Shown: piece after piece, positions 53,440-62,240 of the stretch
How the letters are laid out: the number at the start of each line of letters is the position of its first letter
How positions within the stretch are numbered: position 1 is the first letter of the stretch
From: Paracoccaceae bacterium
GTDB taxonomy: Bacteria > Pseudomonadota > Alphaproteobacteria > Rhodobacterales > Rhodobacteraceae
Length of the DNA: 64,000 nucleotides
Direction of reading: 5' to 3'
Assembly (NCBI GenBank): GCA_030066855.1
Contig: JASJAU010000007.1
Location: 107,145 to 171,144, forward strand
Made by a program: the position numbers and the translations under genes
The notes under the pieces: generated by a model
The model's input: the letters and a program-made list of their open reading frames with translations, nothing else
Database searches by the model: none
Told to the model about the DNA's origin: nothing

Positions 53440-54432
53440 ATGCGCGGCGCAGTGCCATTCGTCGATGTTTTTCGCGGCGATTTTCTCGAATCCGTCCATG
53501 CCGGATACGCCGTCATCGCTAAGTCCGATGGAGAGATCGTGGAGAGCTGGGGCGATCCGGATCAGATCATCCTCCCACGGTCGTCGGCGAAGATGATCCA
53601 GGCCCTGCCATTGATGGAAAGCGGCGCGGGCGACGCGCTCTCAGACGAAAGAGTGGCGCTGGCCTGCGCGTCCCACAATGCAGAGCCCCGGCATATCAGC
53701 TTTGTCTCTCAATGGCTGGACGAGCTCGGGTTGGATCCATCCGCGCTCCGGTGCGGTCCTCAGCCGCCAACTGACCAGGCTGCCGCCGAAGGCCTGATTA
53801 GGCGGCGCGAGGCGCCGGGCCGCATCCACAACAACTGCTCCGGAAAACACACCGGTTTCCTGATGCTGTCGGCCCGCCTTGGCGGCGGACCTGAGTATAT
53901 TGACCCGGAACACCCCGTTCAGAAGGCGGTCCGCGCGACGTTCGAGGAAGTGACGGGCGCCAAGTCTCCAGGCCATGCAATCGACGGCTGCTCGGCCCCG
54001 AATTTTGCGACAACCATACGCGCCTTCGCGACCGCGATGGCAAGATTCGCTGAGGCCGAGGCGGGCAGTGACGTCCGCCAAACCGCAATGGTCCGCATCC
54101 GCAACGCAATGATGGCGCATCCCGGCCTTGTCTCTGGCCGGGACCACGCGTGCAATCACCTTATGTCCGCGGCAGCCGGCAAGGCGGCGATCAAGAACGG
54201 GGCTGAGGGCGTATACGCGGCCATTCTACCGGGATTGAAGCTCGGGGTCGCTGTCAAGATCGCGGACGGCGCCTCTCGCGCGGCGGAAGCTGCAATCGCC
54301 GCCGTCCTGGCTCAGCTTGGGGTCGTTGACGCAGCCGATCCAGGGGTCGCGGTTCACTTGAATGCCGAAGTCAGAAACTGGGACGGCCTGCTGACCGGCT
54401 ATGTGCGGCCCGGCGCGGCGCTCATGGCGTGA
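53440..54432 (+). CDS. Asparaginase (L-asparaginase II / PF06089 type)
   Basis: A 330-residue protein of the Rhizobium-type asparaginase family, distinct from E. coli AnsA/AnsB. Conserved blocks LPRSSAKMIQALPLMESGA, ACASHNAEPRH, NNCSGKHTGFL and DGCSAPNFA are all visible. Expected to hydrolyse asparagine to aspartate and ammonia in the cytoplasm. I start at MRGAVPFVDVF, which has TTGAGG upstream; the track start adds 22 residues. It overlaps the 3' end of serB by 11 bases. Confidence 0.9.
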   Translation: MRGAVPFVDVFRGDFLESVHAGYAVIAKSDGEIVESWGDPDQIILPRSSAKMIQALPLMESGAGDALSDERVALACASHNAEPRHISFVSQWLDELGLDPSALRCGPQPPTDQAAAEGLIRRREAPGRIHNNCSGKHTGFLMLSARLGGGPEYIDPEHPVQKAVRATFEEVTGAKSPGHAIDGCSAPNFATTIRAFATAMARFAEAEAGSDVRQTAMVRIRNAMMAHPGLVSGRDHACNHLMSAAAGKAAIKNGAEGVYAAILPGLKLGVAVKIADGASRAAEAAIAAVLAQLGVVDAADPGVAVHLNAEVRNWDGLLTGYVRPGAALMA

Positions 54433-55294
54433 CGAATTCGCTCGCCGCGTAGCCCTGAAGGAACAGGAGCGCCGTCAGGTCGCCATGGTCGATCCGGCAG
54501 GGCGCCGCTTCTGCCACTTTCGGCTTTGCGTGAAGAGCGACGCCCATGCCCGCCACGCCGATCATGGCCAGATCGTTGGCCCCGTCGCCCACGGCGATCG
54601 CGTCGTCGACCAAGATCCCGAGCTCTTTTGTGATCTCACGCAAAGCCGCGACCTTGGCGTCCTGACCAAGGATCGGCCTACCCACCTCGCCCGAAAGCTC
54701 ATCTCCGGACGTCAGCAGTGTATTCGCGCGATGGGTGTCAAACCCGAGCTCCGACGCGATCTTTGACGTGAACTGCACGAAACCGCCCGAAACCAAGGCC
54801 GCGTAAGCCCCGCTCGACTTCATCGTCGCGACCAGCACGGCACCGCCCGCCGCGTGGCGGATGCGGGTCTCCAACACCTTGTCGATCACGGAAACCGGAA
54901 GCCCTTTCAGCAACCCGACCCGTTCGGTCAAAGCCTCCTCGAAATCCAGCTCTCCCTGCATCGCGCGCGACGTGATGTCTGCCACCCGCGGCCCGACCCC
55001 GGCCTCATCGGCAAGCTCGTCGATGCATTCCTGCCCGATCATGGTCGAATCCATGTCCGCGATCAGGAGCCGCTTCTTCCGGTTTTCCGCATCGACGCAA
55101 TTCACATCCACCCGCATGGGCGCGACGTCCTCCCGAACCGACCGCAGGTTGGAGGGCTCAGCTTCGACCGGGAACTCCGCCGCCTCGTCAGGCGACAGCC
55201 AGACCGCCTCGCCGCCGCCCCAGGCGGACTGCAGGCTGGACACTAGCGCTGGCTCCAGCGCCCCTTTCGCCCCGATCAGCGATACGACTTTCAT
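54422..55294 (-). CDS. serB: Phosphoserine phosphatase SerB
   Basis: Final step of serine synthesis. The 290-residue HAD phosphatase has the nucleophile motif LIADMDSTMIGQECIDELAD, SGGFVQFTS as motif II and AVGDGANDLAMIGVAGMGVA as motif III/IV. I start at MKVVSLIGAKGALE, with GGAGAG upstream. In related genomes serB is expected to lie directly beside the divergent serC-serA; here accessory DNA separates them. Confidence 0.94.
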   Translation of the reverse strand: MKVVSLIGAKGALEPALVSSLQSAWGGGEAVWLSPDEAAEFPVEAEPSNLRSVREDVAPMRVDVNCVDAENRKKRLLIADMDSTMIGQECIDELADEAGVGPRVADITSRAMQGELDFEEALTERVGLLKGLPVSVIDKVLETRIRHAAGGAVLVATMKSSGAYAALVSGGFVQFTSKIASELGFDTHRANTLLTSGDELSGEVGRPILGQDAKVAALREITKELGILVDDAIAVGDGANDLAMIGVAGMGVALHAKPKVAEAAPCRIDHGDLTALLFLQGYAASEFVTP

Positions 55295-55416
55295 GCGGCG
55301 GTCTCTCCCCGGCTTCGCATCCTCCCCCGCCCCTAGCGACAATTCCGCGCTTGCGAAACCCCGGGCCGGCCTCTATCAGCACCGGCGGGACACCCTTCCA
55401 CAACGACGGTCATCAC

Positions 55417-55671
55417 TCATCTGAAATCCTCGCTTCCGTTCAAGGTACTTAATGAAATAGCTGCCTTGCCGTGTGTGAGATTTGTGTCAGTACGCGCCTC
55501 AATCAGGGTGTCGTCGTCCGACGCATGCTCGTGAAGCTTGAGAACGATAACCGCATCCTTCCAACCACCGAGCCGAGAAACGGTTTTGACGTCAATTCGC
55601 TTGCGAAGCATCTCGGTTGCGAACCCATGGCGACAACAACGAGGTGTCAGCGCCTCAAGCCCGGCGCGCAT
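55417..55671 (-). pseudogene. Tyrosine recombinase/integrase, C-terminal remnant
   Basis: 84 codons that match only the end of a phage-type integrase: CCRHGFATEMLRKRIDVKTVSRLGGWKD carries the box II Arg-His region. The position of the catalytic tyrosine (usual pattern Y-x-H-A) reads LHEHASDDDTL, so the nucleophile is His. A stop lies directly upstream of the ATG. The gene is therefore truncated and inactive, and marks old integration. Confidence 0.72.
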
Positions 55672-55709
55672 GCAAACCTTGCCTCAGACCTTTTAGACAC
55701 TGCACCAGC

Positions 55710-55778
55710 TTGAGTAACCAAACACCGGATTGTCGCGATTGCGGCTGGTTGGGATGAAGACACAGCCCGGTTACTCAA
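55710..55778. repeat. 10-base inverted repeat in the island's left part
   Basis: TTGAGTAACC (55710-55719) and GGTTACTCAA (55769-55778) are perfect inverted copies 49 bases apart. They could be ends of a lost element, a recombinase site or a large hairpin. The surrounding 316 bases between the integrase remnant and the first sulfotransferase gene show no other feature. Confidence 0.5.
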
Positions 55779-55987
55779 TCACAGATAAGCAGAGCGAACT
55801 GTTCTGTGTGTTGACGGCAACATAGAGAAAGCAGCGTGAGCGCGCCCGAAAAAACCGCTGGAACGAGGCGACCTTCACAAGTCCATCGAGGATGTTTAGT
55901 CACCGGAGTCAGGCTCGTCGCTCTGCTGCGCGATAGTAAGGCCGGATCAAGTACGAATCCAAGAGCTGGGTCAGAGGAGCGACCGAG

Positions 55988-57082
55988 ATGGAAGAGGTGA
56001 TACTGCACATCGGCACCCACAAGACGGGAAGCACCTCGATTCAGAATACGCTTGCTGGATACGATGACGGCGAGACGATCTATTCAAGGCTTCACACGAA
56101 CGGATCGCACCTTCGGCAGATTTCCACAATCTTCGCCAAGGACTATCAGAAACTGAATTTCCGAAGGAGAGTCGGAGTATCGAGATCCGATACGGAAAGA
56201 TACAGGGAAAGGTACACATCGATCCTCGATAGGGAAATATCCAACCCTAACAGAAAAAGACTTATTCTATCTTCAGAAGCAATTTGGAACGCGCCGAAAA
56301 GAACTAAAGAGAACCTTCTGACATACATCCAAGGAAAGAACATTAATGTCACTGTGGTCTGTTATGTGCGAAACACGCTCGATTTCGCCTCTTCCTGGGC
56401 TCAGCAACGGATACGCACCGGAGAAAGTAAAGTTCGCATAATAGATACGGATCTTAGAAACCGGCTGGAATTCTTCAGGGATCGCGTAGGTTCGGATCGT
56501 GTTGTCGTCAGGCATTTTTCAAAAGAACGTCTTCATAACGAATGTGTGGTTCAAGATTTTTGTCACCTATTCGGTTTGGAGCCAAAACGAATTATCCGCC
56601 TGAATGACGGGATCTCTGCGACAGCCACCAAACTGGTGTTTCATTTCAATAGTTCTTGCCCGGTGTCGTTTGGCAAAAAAAAGTTGCTTAACGCGCGCCG
56701 CGACATGATCAAGCAGATTTCGAAAGCGTATCCGGGGAAAAAGCTCGAAGGACGGTATTTTCAATCAGTAACGCCAAGCCTTTTCGATGATCGCGAATAC
56801 GTCAGAGAGGAATTCGGAATCGAGTTCCCGGAGCCACCCGGCGGCACCGGCGAGCCTGCGGACATTGAAGCAATGCTGCAGGACCTTTCCGATATCGACC
56901 TGCAACCATTGGACGACCTGCTCGTCGCCGCTGACTTTGAGCCAGAGTTCTTTCCATCACCGTCAATAAAACTGGTAGCACTTTACTACGCGCAACTCAT
57001 GAGGAAATGGCCGGACAGACCTGATGATGCGCGGCGGTTTCTTGCAAGTGCCGTGGATACTCTCAAGTTCTGGCGGACATGA
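55988..57082 (+). CDS. Sulfotransferase-like protein
   Basis: A 364-residue protein with sulfotransferase signatures: the 5'-phosphosulfate loop VILHIGTHKTGSTSIQ at residues 5-20 and a 3'-phosphate region VVCYVRNTLDFASSWAQQ near residue 125. Length and pattern fit enzymes that move sulfate from PAPS to a carbohydrate. GGAG lies 8 bases before the ATG. Its first half is AT-richer than neighbouring genes and uses more A/T-ending codons, a sign of transfer. It ends 20 bases inside the next, convergent gene. Confidence 0.75.
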   Translation: MEEVILHIGTHKTGSTSIQNTLAGYDDGETIYSRLHTNGSHLRQISTIFAKDYQKLNFRRRVGVSRSDTERYRERYTSILDREISNPNRKRLILSSEAIWNAPKRTKENLLTYIQGKNINVTVVCYVRNTLDFASSWAQQRIRTGESKVRIIDTDLRNRLEFFRDRVGSDRVVVRHFSKERLHNECVVQDFCHLFGLEPKRIIRLNDGISATATKLVFHFNSSCPVSFGKKKLLNARRDMIKQISKAYPGKKLEGRYFQSVTPSLFDDREYVREEFGIEFPEPPGGTGEPADIEAMLQDLSDIDLQPLDDLLVAADFEPEFFPSPSIKLVALYYAQLMRKWPDRPDDARRFLASAVDTLKFWRT

Positions 57083-58043
57083 CAGGCCCCTTCGCATGCG
57101 CAGCGATTGCCCGGCTGGCCAGCCGCTCGCCGGAGCGCAGACCGCGAGCCAGCATGAAACGGTCGAGGAAAGTGACTCGCCGCTGGTTTTTCCGCGACTT
57201 CGCGCTACCGACGACAGTGTCCAGGAGGCGCGCGTCGATCGAGGTTTCAAGGTAGTTCTCGATCGTGCTGACTTCGACGCGCCTTCCGACCAGATCATCA
57301 TATTCGATCAGCAAACCGCCGGTTTCCGTCACGGCTGTCTCGAACTCGCGGCTTAGCCGGCCCCAGTGCCGGCCGAAGGCGAAAGGAGTGAATACCGGCC
57401 GATCGGGCCATCTGTCGTACCAGTTTCTTTGTTTCGAGAAGCGGGTGTAGGATTCGAGCGCGGCAACTGGATCCCGGCGGATGAAGAGAAACCTTGCGTG
57501 CGGGAACAGTCCTTGAAGCAAAAGGGCTTCGGCGAGCCCAAACCGCACTTCTTTGAAGCCCCAATGGGTGGCGCCCAGGCGCTTGGCGGGATCGGCGAGG
57601 AGCGCGCTCAACGCCAAACGATATGAATCGCGCAAGGCGCTGATAGGCGGGTACGCTGTCGCGATCCACTTTTCACTCACAGTTTCCGGGTCGGGTTCGT
57701 CGGTGAATGCCGGCCAAGGCCATTTGCCGTCGAACGGCGCCAAGCTGTCCGCCATGCGTTGGACGATCGCGGAGCGGTCATAGGCTTCCCCCCAGATCAT
57801 CCAACCTTCGGACGACGAAACCAGTCGTTGCAGCAGGGTCGAACCTGAGCGCCAGCCGGCAGACAGAATGAAAACTGGCGGAGTGCCCTCGGGTTCGGCC
57901 GGACCGACCGCCTCAAAGAACTGCCGAACACCCCTGGCCGGTAGTGCGGCAAGCTTTCTATGCGCCCGTCCGGCCCGTCGTGGGCGCGCCGCGCCAATCA
58001 GGCTTGCCAGCGTGTCTTCGGCCGTTGAGATGGCTGCCTTCAT
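57063..58043 (-). CDS. Sulfotransferase-like protein
   Basis: A 326-residue protein with PAPS-binding motifs PVFILSAGWRSGSTLLQRLV (about residue 55) and FLFIRRDPVAALESYTRF. It is not closely similar to the sulfotransferase beside it. Probably transfers sulfate to a glycan or other acceptor. Its GC content resembles the core genome. Expected partner of the glycosyltransferase downstream on the same strand. Confidence 0.78.
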   Translation of the reverse strand: MKAAISTAEDTLASLIGAARPRRAGRAHRKLAALPARGVRQFFEAVGPAEPEGTPPVFILSAGWRSGSTLLQRLVSSSEGWMIWGEAYDRSAIVQRMADSLAPFDGKWPWPAFTDEPDPETVSEKWIATAYPPISALRDSYRLALSALLADPAKRLGATHWGFKEVRFGLAEALLLQGLFPHARFLFIRRDPVAALESYTRFSKQRNWYDRWPDRPVFTPFAFGRHWGRLSREFETAVTETGGLLIEYDDLVGRRVEVSTIENYLETSIDARLLDTVVGSAKSRKNQRRVTFLDRFMLARGLRSGERLASRAIAAHAKGPVMSART

Positions 58044-58201
58044 TGAACCTGCCTACACCGATCCGTAGCTCTCATGAAAGGCCTCGCAACGTGCAGCCAG
58101 ATTTGAACCCCCATGACGCGAGGTGGGTCCCGATAGACCACCAACCGCATCCGCGACACGGATCTCGGGCGACTGTCCTGCCGATATTCGGTCGCCGCCG
58201 A

Positions 58202-59854
58202 CTATGCCGAACGCTCCCGCCGATCCGCGCTGCCCTTTGACAGATTGCGAACGAGGTTTTGGAACTCGTTTGAATCGCGAAACACGTCACAATCCTGCTG
58301 AAAGAGGATCTGAGCGTCCGTGATTTTCCAGGCATGCTCGCTTTTGTCGGCGGCGCGGATCCCGACGAAATTAAAGGGATCGACATAATGCGCCTTGAAG
58401 CCGGCGGCCTGGCTGTCGGAAAGAAACCAGGTGTCCTCGCCAGCCGGCATATCCCTGAAACGCGTCTTCTCGAAAACGCCGCGACGAAACATAAAGGTCG
58501 CTCCGCTGCCAGCATTGCGAAGCATGGCCGGTTCGAAGGATGGCCCTGCAGTGTTGAGCGTGATGGATTCCAGCGCCTTGAGATACCGAAACTGGGTCGC
58601 CTTTACGACGACGTCGGCTTCTGCCTGCTCCAGGCAGCAGATCATATTCGCCACGTAGTCGGGATAGTACCAGCAATCCGCATCCATACGGCAAATGTAC
58701 TCGCCCTGAGACGCGTCGATGGCCTCGTTCAGCATGCCGCCAAGCTCAGGATGTTCCGCGTTCTCCACCAGAACGAGCCCGATGTCGCTTGAGTGATCCC
58801 AAGCCTCCTGAATGTGCCGCTTGGTGACCCGGCCATTTGGGTAGAACACCGCCTCGGCATTGCGCCAGCTCTGCTGCGACACTTGCCGGACGATGTTCTC
58901 GACATCCTGCGTTCGGTGGACGGGACAAATGATTGAAACGAGAGCGGACTGCGTAGCGATGAGATCTCTCGACCGTCGCGTAGACTTGATCTCGTCCAGC
59001 TTTAAATTTAGTTCACTGATCTTTTTCCGCGACGCATCGGAGAGCGGCTTCGCGTAGACTTCCTCCCCCCAAGCTTCGTACTTATTGGCGTTTTGGGTGT
59101 CTTCGTCAGTATCGCGCGCGCGATGTGCCCGTGCGAGAATATGAAGTGCAGGGGCCAGTCGACGGTCCGCCGCCTTCAGCCGAGCCGACCTTGAAATCAG
59201 CGTTCCCGCCTGCGCCAGGTCGTCGGACTCCATGGCAAGCAGCGCCGAGACCATGGTGCGCTCGTACTCGAACTCCGGACGTCCCTCCAGCTGCGAGAGG
59301 AGCGATTGGGCCCTGCCTCTTTCGTCGCTGCGCAACAGGTGAAACACAGTATTGAACACCGGACGCACCCGCGTTCCGGGGCGGCACTCAACCGAAAGCG
59401 CGATCTTTCTGGCTGCTTCATGCTGACCGCCTCGGGTAAGCTCCTGGTACCGATAGTTCAGGGCGAGCGCGGATTTGGGGTCGACCGCGAGAACCAGATC
59501 GGTCCACTTTGTGACTGTTTCGCGTCCCGCATAACCATTGGCGATGTCCAGTCCGAGCTCGAGCAGCTCCGGCGTCGCGCCCTGTTCCGCATGGTATTCG
59601 TCGATCAGTCGCAGCGCGCCCCGGAATTGATCCGGATCCTTCATCGCAAGTGCGATCTGCGCGACGATGTCGGGGCTACGAGGAAACGTCTTGAGAATCC
59701 GCTCTCCAATCGCCCGGGCCCCGGCGGCGTTCCCGTTCTTGCGGGCCAGGTACATTCGAACGACCGCGATTCGGCGAGGATCGGGAGTGACGCCGCAAAT
59801 CAGGCCGAGAAAGGCGTCAATGACCTGGAAGAACGTCCTTGAGACGACGGTCAT
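58202..59854 (-). CDS. Family 2 glycosyltransferase with TPR-like N-terminal half
   Basis: A 550-residue protein. The N-terminal half is helical and repetitive (ALALNYRYQELTRGGQHEAARKI and similar), like tetratricopeptide or related repeats. From about residue 310 a GT-A domain begins: SALVSIICPVHRTQDVENIV, LNEAIDASQGEYICRMDADCWYYPDYVANM (with DAD metal site) and GEDTWFLSDSQAAGFKA. It resembles protein- or surface-glycan transferases. I start at MTVVSRTFFQV; the ribosome site is weak. Placed with two sulfotransferases, it may build a sulfated surface glycan. Confidence 0.8.
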   Translation of the reverse strand: MTVVSRTFFQVIDAFLGLICGVTPDPRRIAVVRMYLARKNGNAAGARAIGERILKTFPRSPDIVAQIALAMKDPDQFRGALRLIDEYHAEQGATPELLELGLDIANGYAGRETVTKWTDLVLAVDPKSALALNYRYQELTRGGQHEAARKIALSVECRPGTRVRPVFNTVFHLLRSDERGRAQSLLSQLEGRPEFEYERTMVSALLAMESDDLAQAGTLISRSARLKAADRRLAPALHILARAHRARDTDEDTQNANKYEAWGEEVYAKPLSDASRKKISELNLKLDEIKSTRRSRDLIATQSALVSIICPVHRTQDVENIVRQVSQQSWRNAEAVFYPNGRVTKRHIQEAWDHSSDIGLVLVENAEHPELGGMLNEAIDASQGEYICRMDADCWYYPDYVANMICCLEQAEADVVVKATQFRYLKALESITLNTAGPSFEPAMLRNAGSGATFMFRRGVFEKTRFRDMPAGEDTWFLSDSQAAGFKAHYVDPFNFVGIRAADKSEHAWKITDAQILFQQDCDVFRDSNEFQNLVRNLSKGSADRRERSA

Positions 59855-60940
59855 AGGCAATTCACGCCTCGAATATGCTAGCCGGATGCACGGTGCCGGC
59901 CAACAGATCACCGGAAACATGACGCGGCTTTGGCCGAATTAAATATCCCGAACCCATCACCGCCTCGATACTGCTCATGCTGCTTGGCTTGCCCCGACTA
60001 GAGGTCCCGTTCCTAGCGCAAAAGAAGCGCCGTATCGAGAGCGATCTTAGGCGACGGAAAGGCGCCATTCCGCCGCGCCGCCGGAGCAGGTTCCGGAACT
60101 CTGCGAAACGCGGAAACATGCTCCCTTGTCCTGGGTGGCCGCATTGATTTCAACGACATGATCCCGCAACCGCCCAAGCCGGGTGAACTCATGAAAATGT
60201 CTGCCCATAATCGCGTCGATGCAGATCGTATTCATTCCCTTTTCGGCAAGCGCTCCTGTGGGATGTAAAAAAGGTAACGGTGATGTCAGAGGAAACCGAG
60301 CTTGAGCCGGGTAGGGGGCGTGCCTGGAAGTGGATGCTCTCATGCTCGAGCAAACCGCTTTCGAGACCAAAAGCCACGCCGCTGCCCGATATGGGGGGCC
60401 AGCCGCTTCTACCTTGGCTTTTCACCAGTCCGAGACAGTTCCTCGATCTCGCGCGACTAGCTGCGTATGTCGGCGGGTTTCGTTGGCGCGTTTCTCATTA
60501 TGTCCAAAAGGATCCGGATCCTGATCCGGCCGGGTGAGTTCCCCGGAGCGTATCCGTTCTTGGCATTGGAGAGCGGCAAACGGTGGCGCGTCGTTTGTTG
60601 TTACCTAGCTCGCTGCGGATGGAGACGACACGCATAAACGCACCCGCACTCGTCCCGGCCCTTGCTGTCGCGTCGACGCGGGAATTGTATCTTGAGAGCC
60701 TTGAAGTGGCGAAAAGGACTGCAGATGGCAGCCAAACGGCAAGCTGACCTGAAGTAGTAGCCGTGTGACCATCGAAGGCGCTGCAGTCGGTTTCAGACAT
60801 GGTGTGATGCGGGCCGACAAGAAGCGGAGCAGGACAAGGACGTGCAGTGCCAGATATTTGCCACACTCGATCGCATGTTCCCTTCTCGTTCTGCGACAAG
60901 TCGCACAGAACATGATTGGAGGATCTTTTGGCTGTTGCTT
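59855..60940. other. About 1.1 kb without a recognisable gene
   Basis: Six short ORFs on both strands have no family pattern and conflicting frames. One, on the minus strand from 60235 to 60047 (62 residues, MNTICIDAIMGRHFHEF, AAGGGA upstream), could be a fragment of a former gene. The stretch reads as decayed DNA at the island's right side. Confidence 0.45.
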
Positions 60941-60960
60941 TTTTTCCGGGGCTTGCGTAG

Positions 60961-61017
60961 GCGCGTCCGTGGGACACCCCTCCCCAACGAGGGGCGCATA
61001 TCTGGAAGGATAGCAGC
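60961..61017 (+). promoter_or_regulatory. Structured serC leader, serC RNA motif candidate
   Basis: Directly before serC: a GCG/CGC outer pair (60961-60963 with 60995-60997) encloses two hairpins, GTCC-GTG-GGAC and CCCCT-loop-AGGGG, followed at once by the ribosome site GGAAGGAT. This layout and position agree with the alphaproteobacterial serC RNA motif, a short conserved leader of unknown ligand. I could not run a covariance search, so family membership is inferred. Confidence 0.5.
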
Positions 61018-61018
61018 A

Positions 61019-62173
61019 ATGGTAACCGATACCCCGGCCGCGCGGCCGGTTAATCCGCGTTTTTCTTCAGGCCCCTGCGCCAAACCCCCCGCATTTTCAT
61101 TCGATGGTCTCAAGGAAGCGTGGCTTGGCCGCTCGCACCGCGCCGCCGAGGTCAAAGCAAAGCTCAAGGACGCGATCGAGCGGACGCGCGCCATCCTTGG
61201 CGTTCCGGAAGACTATCTTATCGGGATCGTGCCCGCCTCCGACACCGGCGCGGTCGAGATGGCGATGTGGAACCTCCTCGGCGCCCGCCAGGTCGAGATG
61301 CTGGCCTGGGAGAGCTTTGGCGCCGGCTGGGTCACGGATGTGGTCAAGCAGTTGAAGCTGGACGCGAAGGTCACAACTGCCGACTACGGTCAGATTGTGG
61401 ATTTGACTGCTGTCGACTGGAATGCGGACGTAGTGTTCACCTGGAACGGCACGACCTCAGGCGTCCGCGTGCCCAACGGTTTCGATATCCCAGCCGAGCG
61501 TGAAGGTCTGACCATTTGCGACGCCACTTCGGCGGCATTCGCCCAGCGCTTGCCGTGGAACCGGCTCGATGCCGTCACCTATTCCTGGCAAAAAGTACTG
61601 GGCGGGGAGGCGGCGCACGGGATGCTCATCCTCAGCCCGCGTGCGGTGCAGCGCCTTGAAACCTACACGCCTTCCTGGCCCTTGCCCAAGATCTTCCGGC
61701 TCAGCAAAGGCGGCAAGCTAATCTCGGGCATCTTCGAAGGCGCGACGATCAACACGCCATCAATGCTCTGCGTCGAGGACTACCTGCAGGCCCTCAACTG
61801 GACCGAGAGCGTCGGCGGGCTGGACGGCCTGATCGCGCGAGCCGACAGGAATGCTAAAGTGCTTTGGGACTTCTGCGAGAGCCGCGACTGGATCGCGAAT
61901 TTGGCCGAAGATCCAATGACTTGGTCGAACACGAGCGTCTGTCTGAAGTTCACTGACAGCCGGATCGCAGACGGCGCAGCCTTCGCAAAGGCCGTCGCGA
62001 AACGGCTTGAGGCCGAGGGCGCCGCCTATGACATCGGGGCCTATCGCGACGCGCCTCCAGGCCTTCGGATCTGGTGCGGCGCAACGGTGGAGACCTCAGA
62101 TCTCGACGCGCTTCTCCCGTGGCTCGACTGGGCCTTCGCAACCGAAATCGCGGCGCTGGACCAGGCCGCCTGA
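61019..62173 (+). CDS. serC: Phosphoserine aminotransferase
   Basis: Converts 3-phosphohydroxypyruvate to phosphoserine. The 384 residues match the alphaproteobacterial SerC type: [13 protein letters not shown] at the N terminus, [15 protein letters not shown] and the pyridoxal lysine in [16 protein letters not shown] start at [11 protein letters not shown] with GGAAGGAT 7 bases upstream; the longer track ORF translates the leader. serA follows after 67 bases. Confidence 0.95.
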   Translation: MVTDTPAARPVNPRFSSGPCAKPPAFSFDGLKEAWLGRSHRAAEVKAKLKDAIERTRAILGVPEDYLIGIVPASDTGAVEMAMWNLLGARQVEMLAWESFGAGWVTDVVKQLKLDAKVTTADYGQIVDLTAVDWNADVVFTWNGTTSGVRVPNGFDIPAEREGLTICDATSAAFAQRLPWNRLDAVTYSWQKVLGGEAAHGMLILSPRAVQRLETYTPSWPLPKIFRLSKGGKLISGIFEGATINTPSMLCVEDYLQALNWTESVGGLDGLIARADRNAKVLWDFCESRDWIANLAEDPMTWSNTSVCLKFTDSRIADGAAFAKAVAKRLEAEGAAYDIGAYRDAPPGLRIWCGATVETSDLDALLPWLDWAFATEIAALDQAA

Positions 62174-62184
62174 CCCCGAATTCC

Positions 62185-62236
62185 GCGCATCGATATCACG
62201 TCGGTATCACGTCGATGCGCCCGCACGCAGGAGTGC
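62185..62236 (+). promoter_or_regulatory. Nested hairpins between serC and serA
   Basis: A perfect 9-base inverted repeat (GCGCATCGA at 62185, TCGATGCGC at 62212) encloses two copies of TATCACGTCG. A second small hairpin, GCAC-GCAGGA-GTGC (62223-62236), places most of the serA ribosome site AGGAG in its loop. Together they could tune serA translation or stabilise the processed mRNA. Confidence 0.45.
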
Positions 62237-62240
62237 AGAC

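Larger units (their letters stand above)
55295..60940. mobile_element. Degenerate genomic island between serB and serC
   Basis: This stretch interrupts the serB/serC-serA neighbourhood. It contains an integrase fragment at the left end, a 10-base inverted repeat, two sulfotransferase-like genes, a glycosyltransferase, long non-coding stretches unlike the rest of the window, and part of the DNA (about 56.1-56.6 kb) is visibly AT-richer. No tRNA, direct-repeat ends or intact transposase are visible, so the limits are approximate. Confidence 0.55.

Noticed and set aside
60293-60537. Short ORFs in the right part of the island as genes
   Set aside because: No recognisable family and several mutually conflicting frames.
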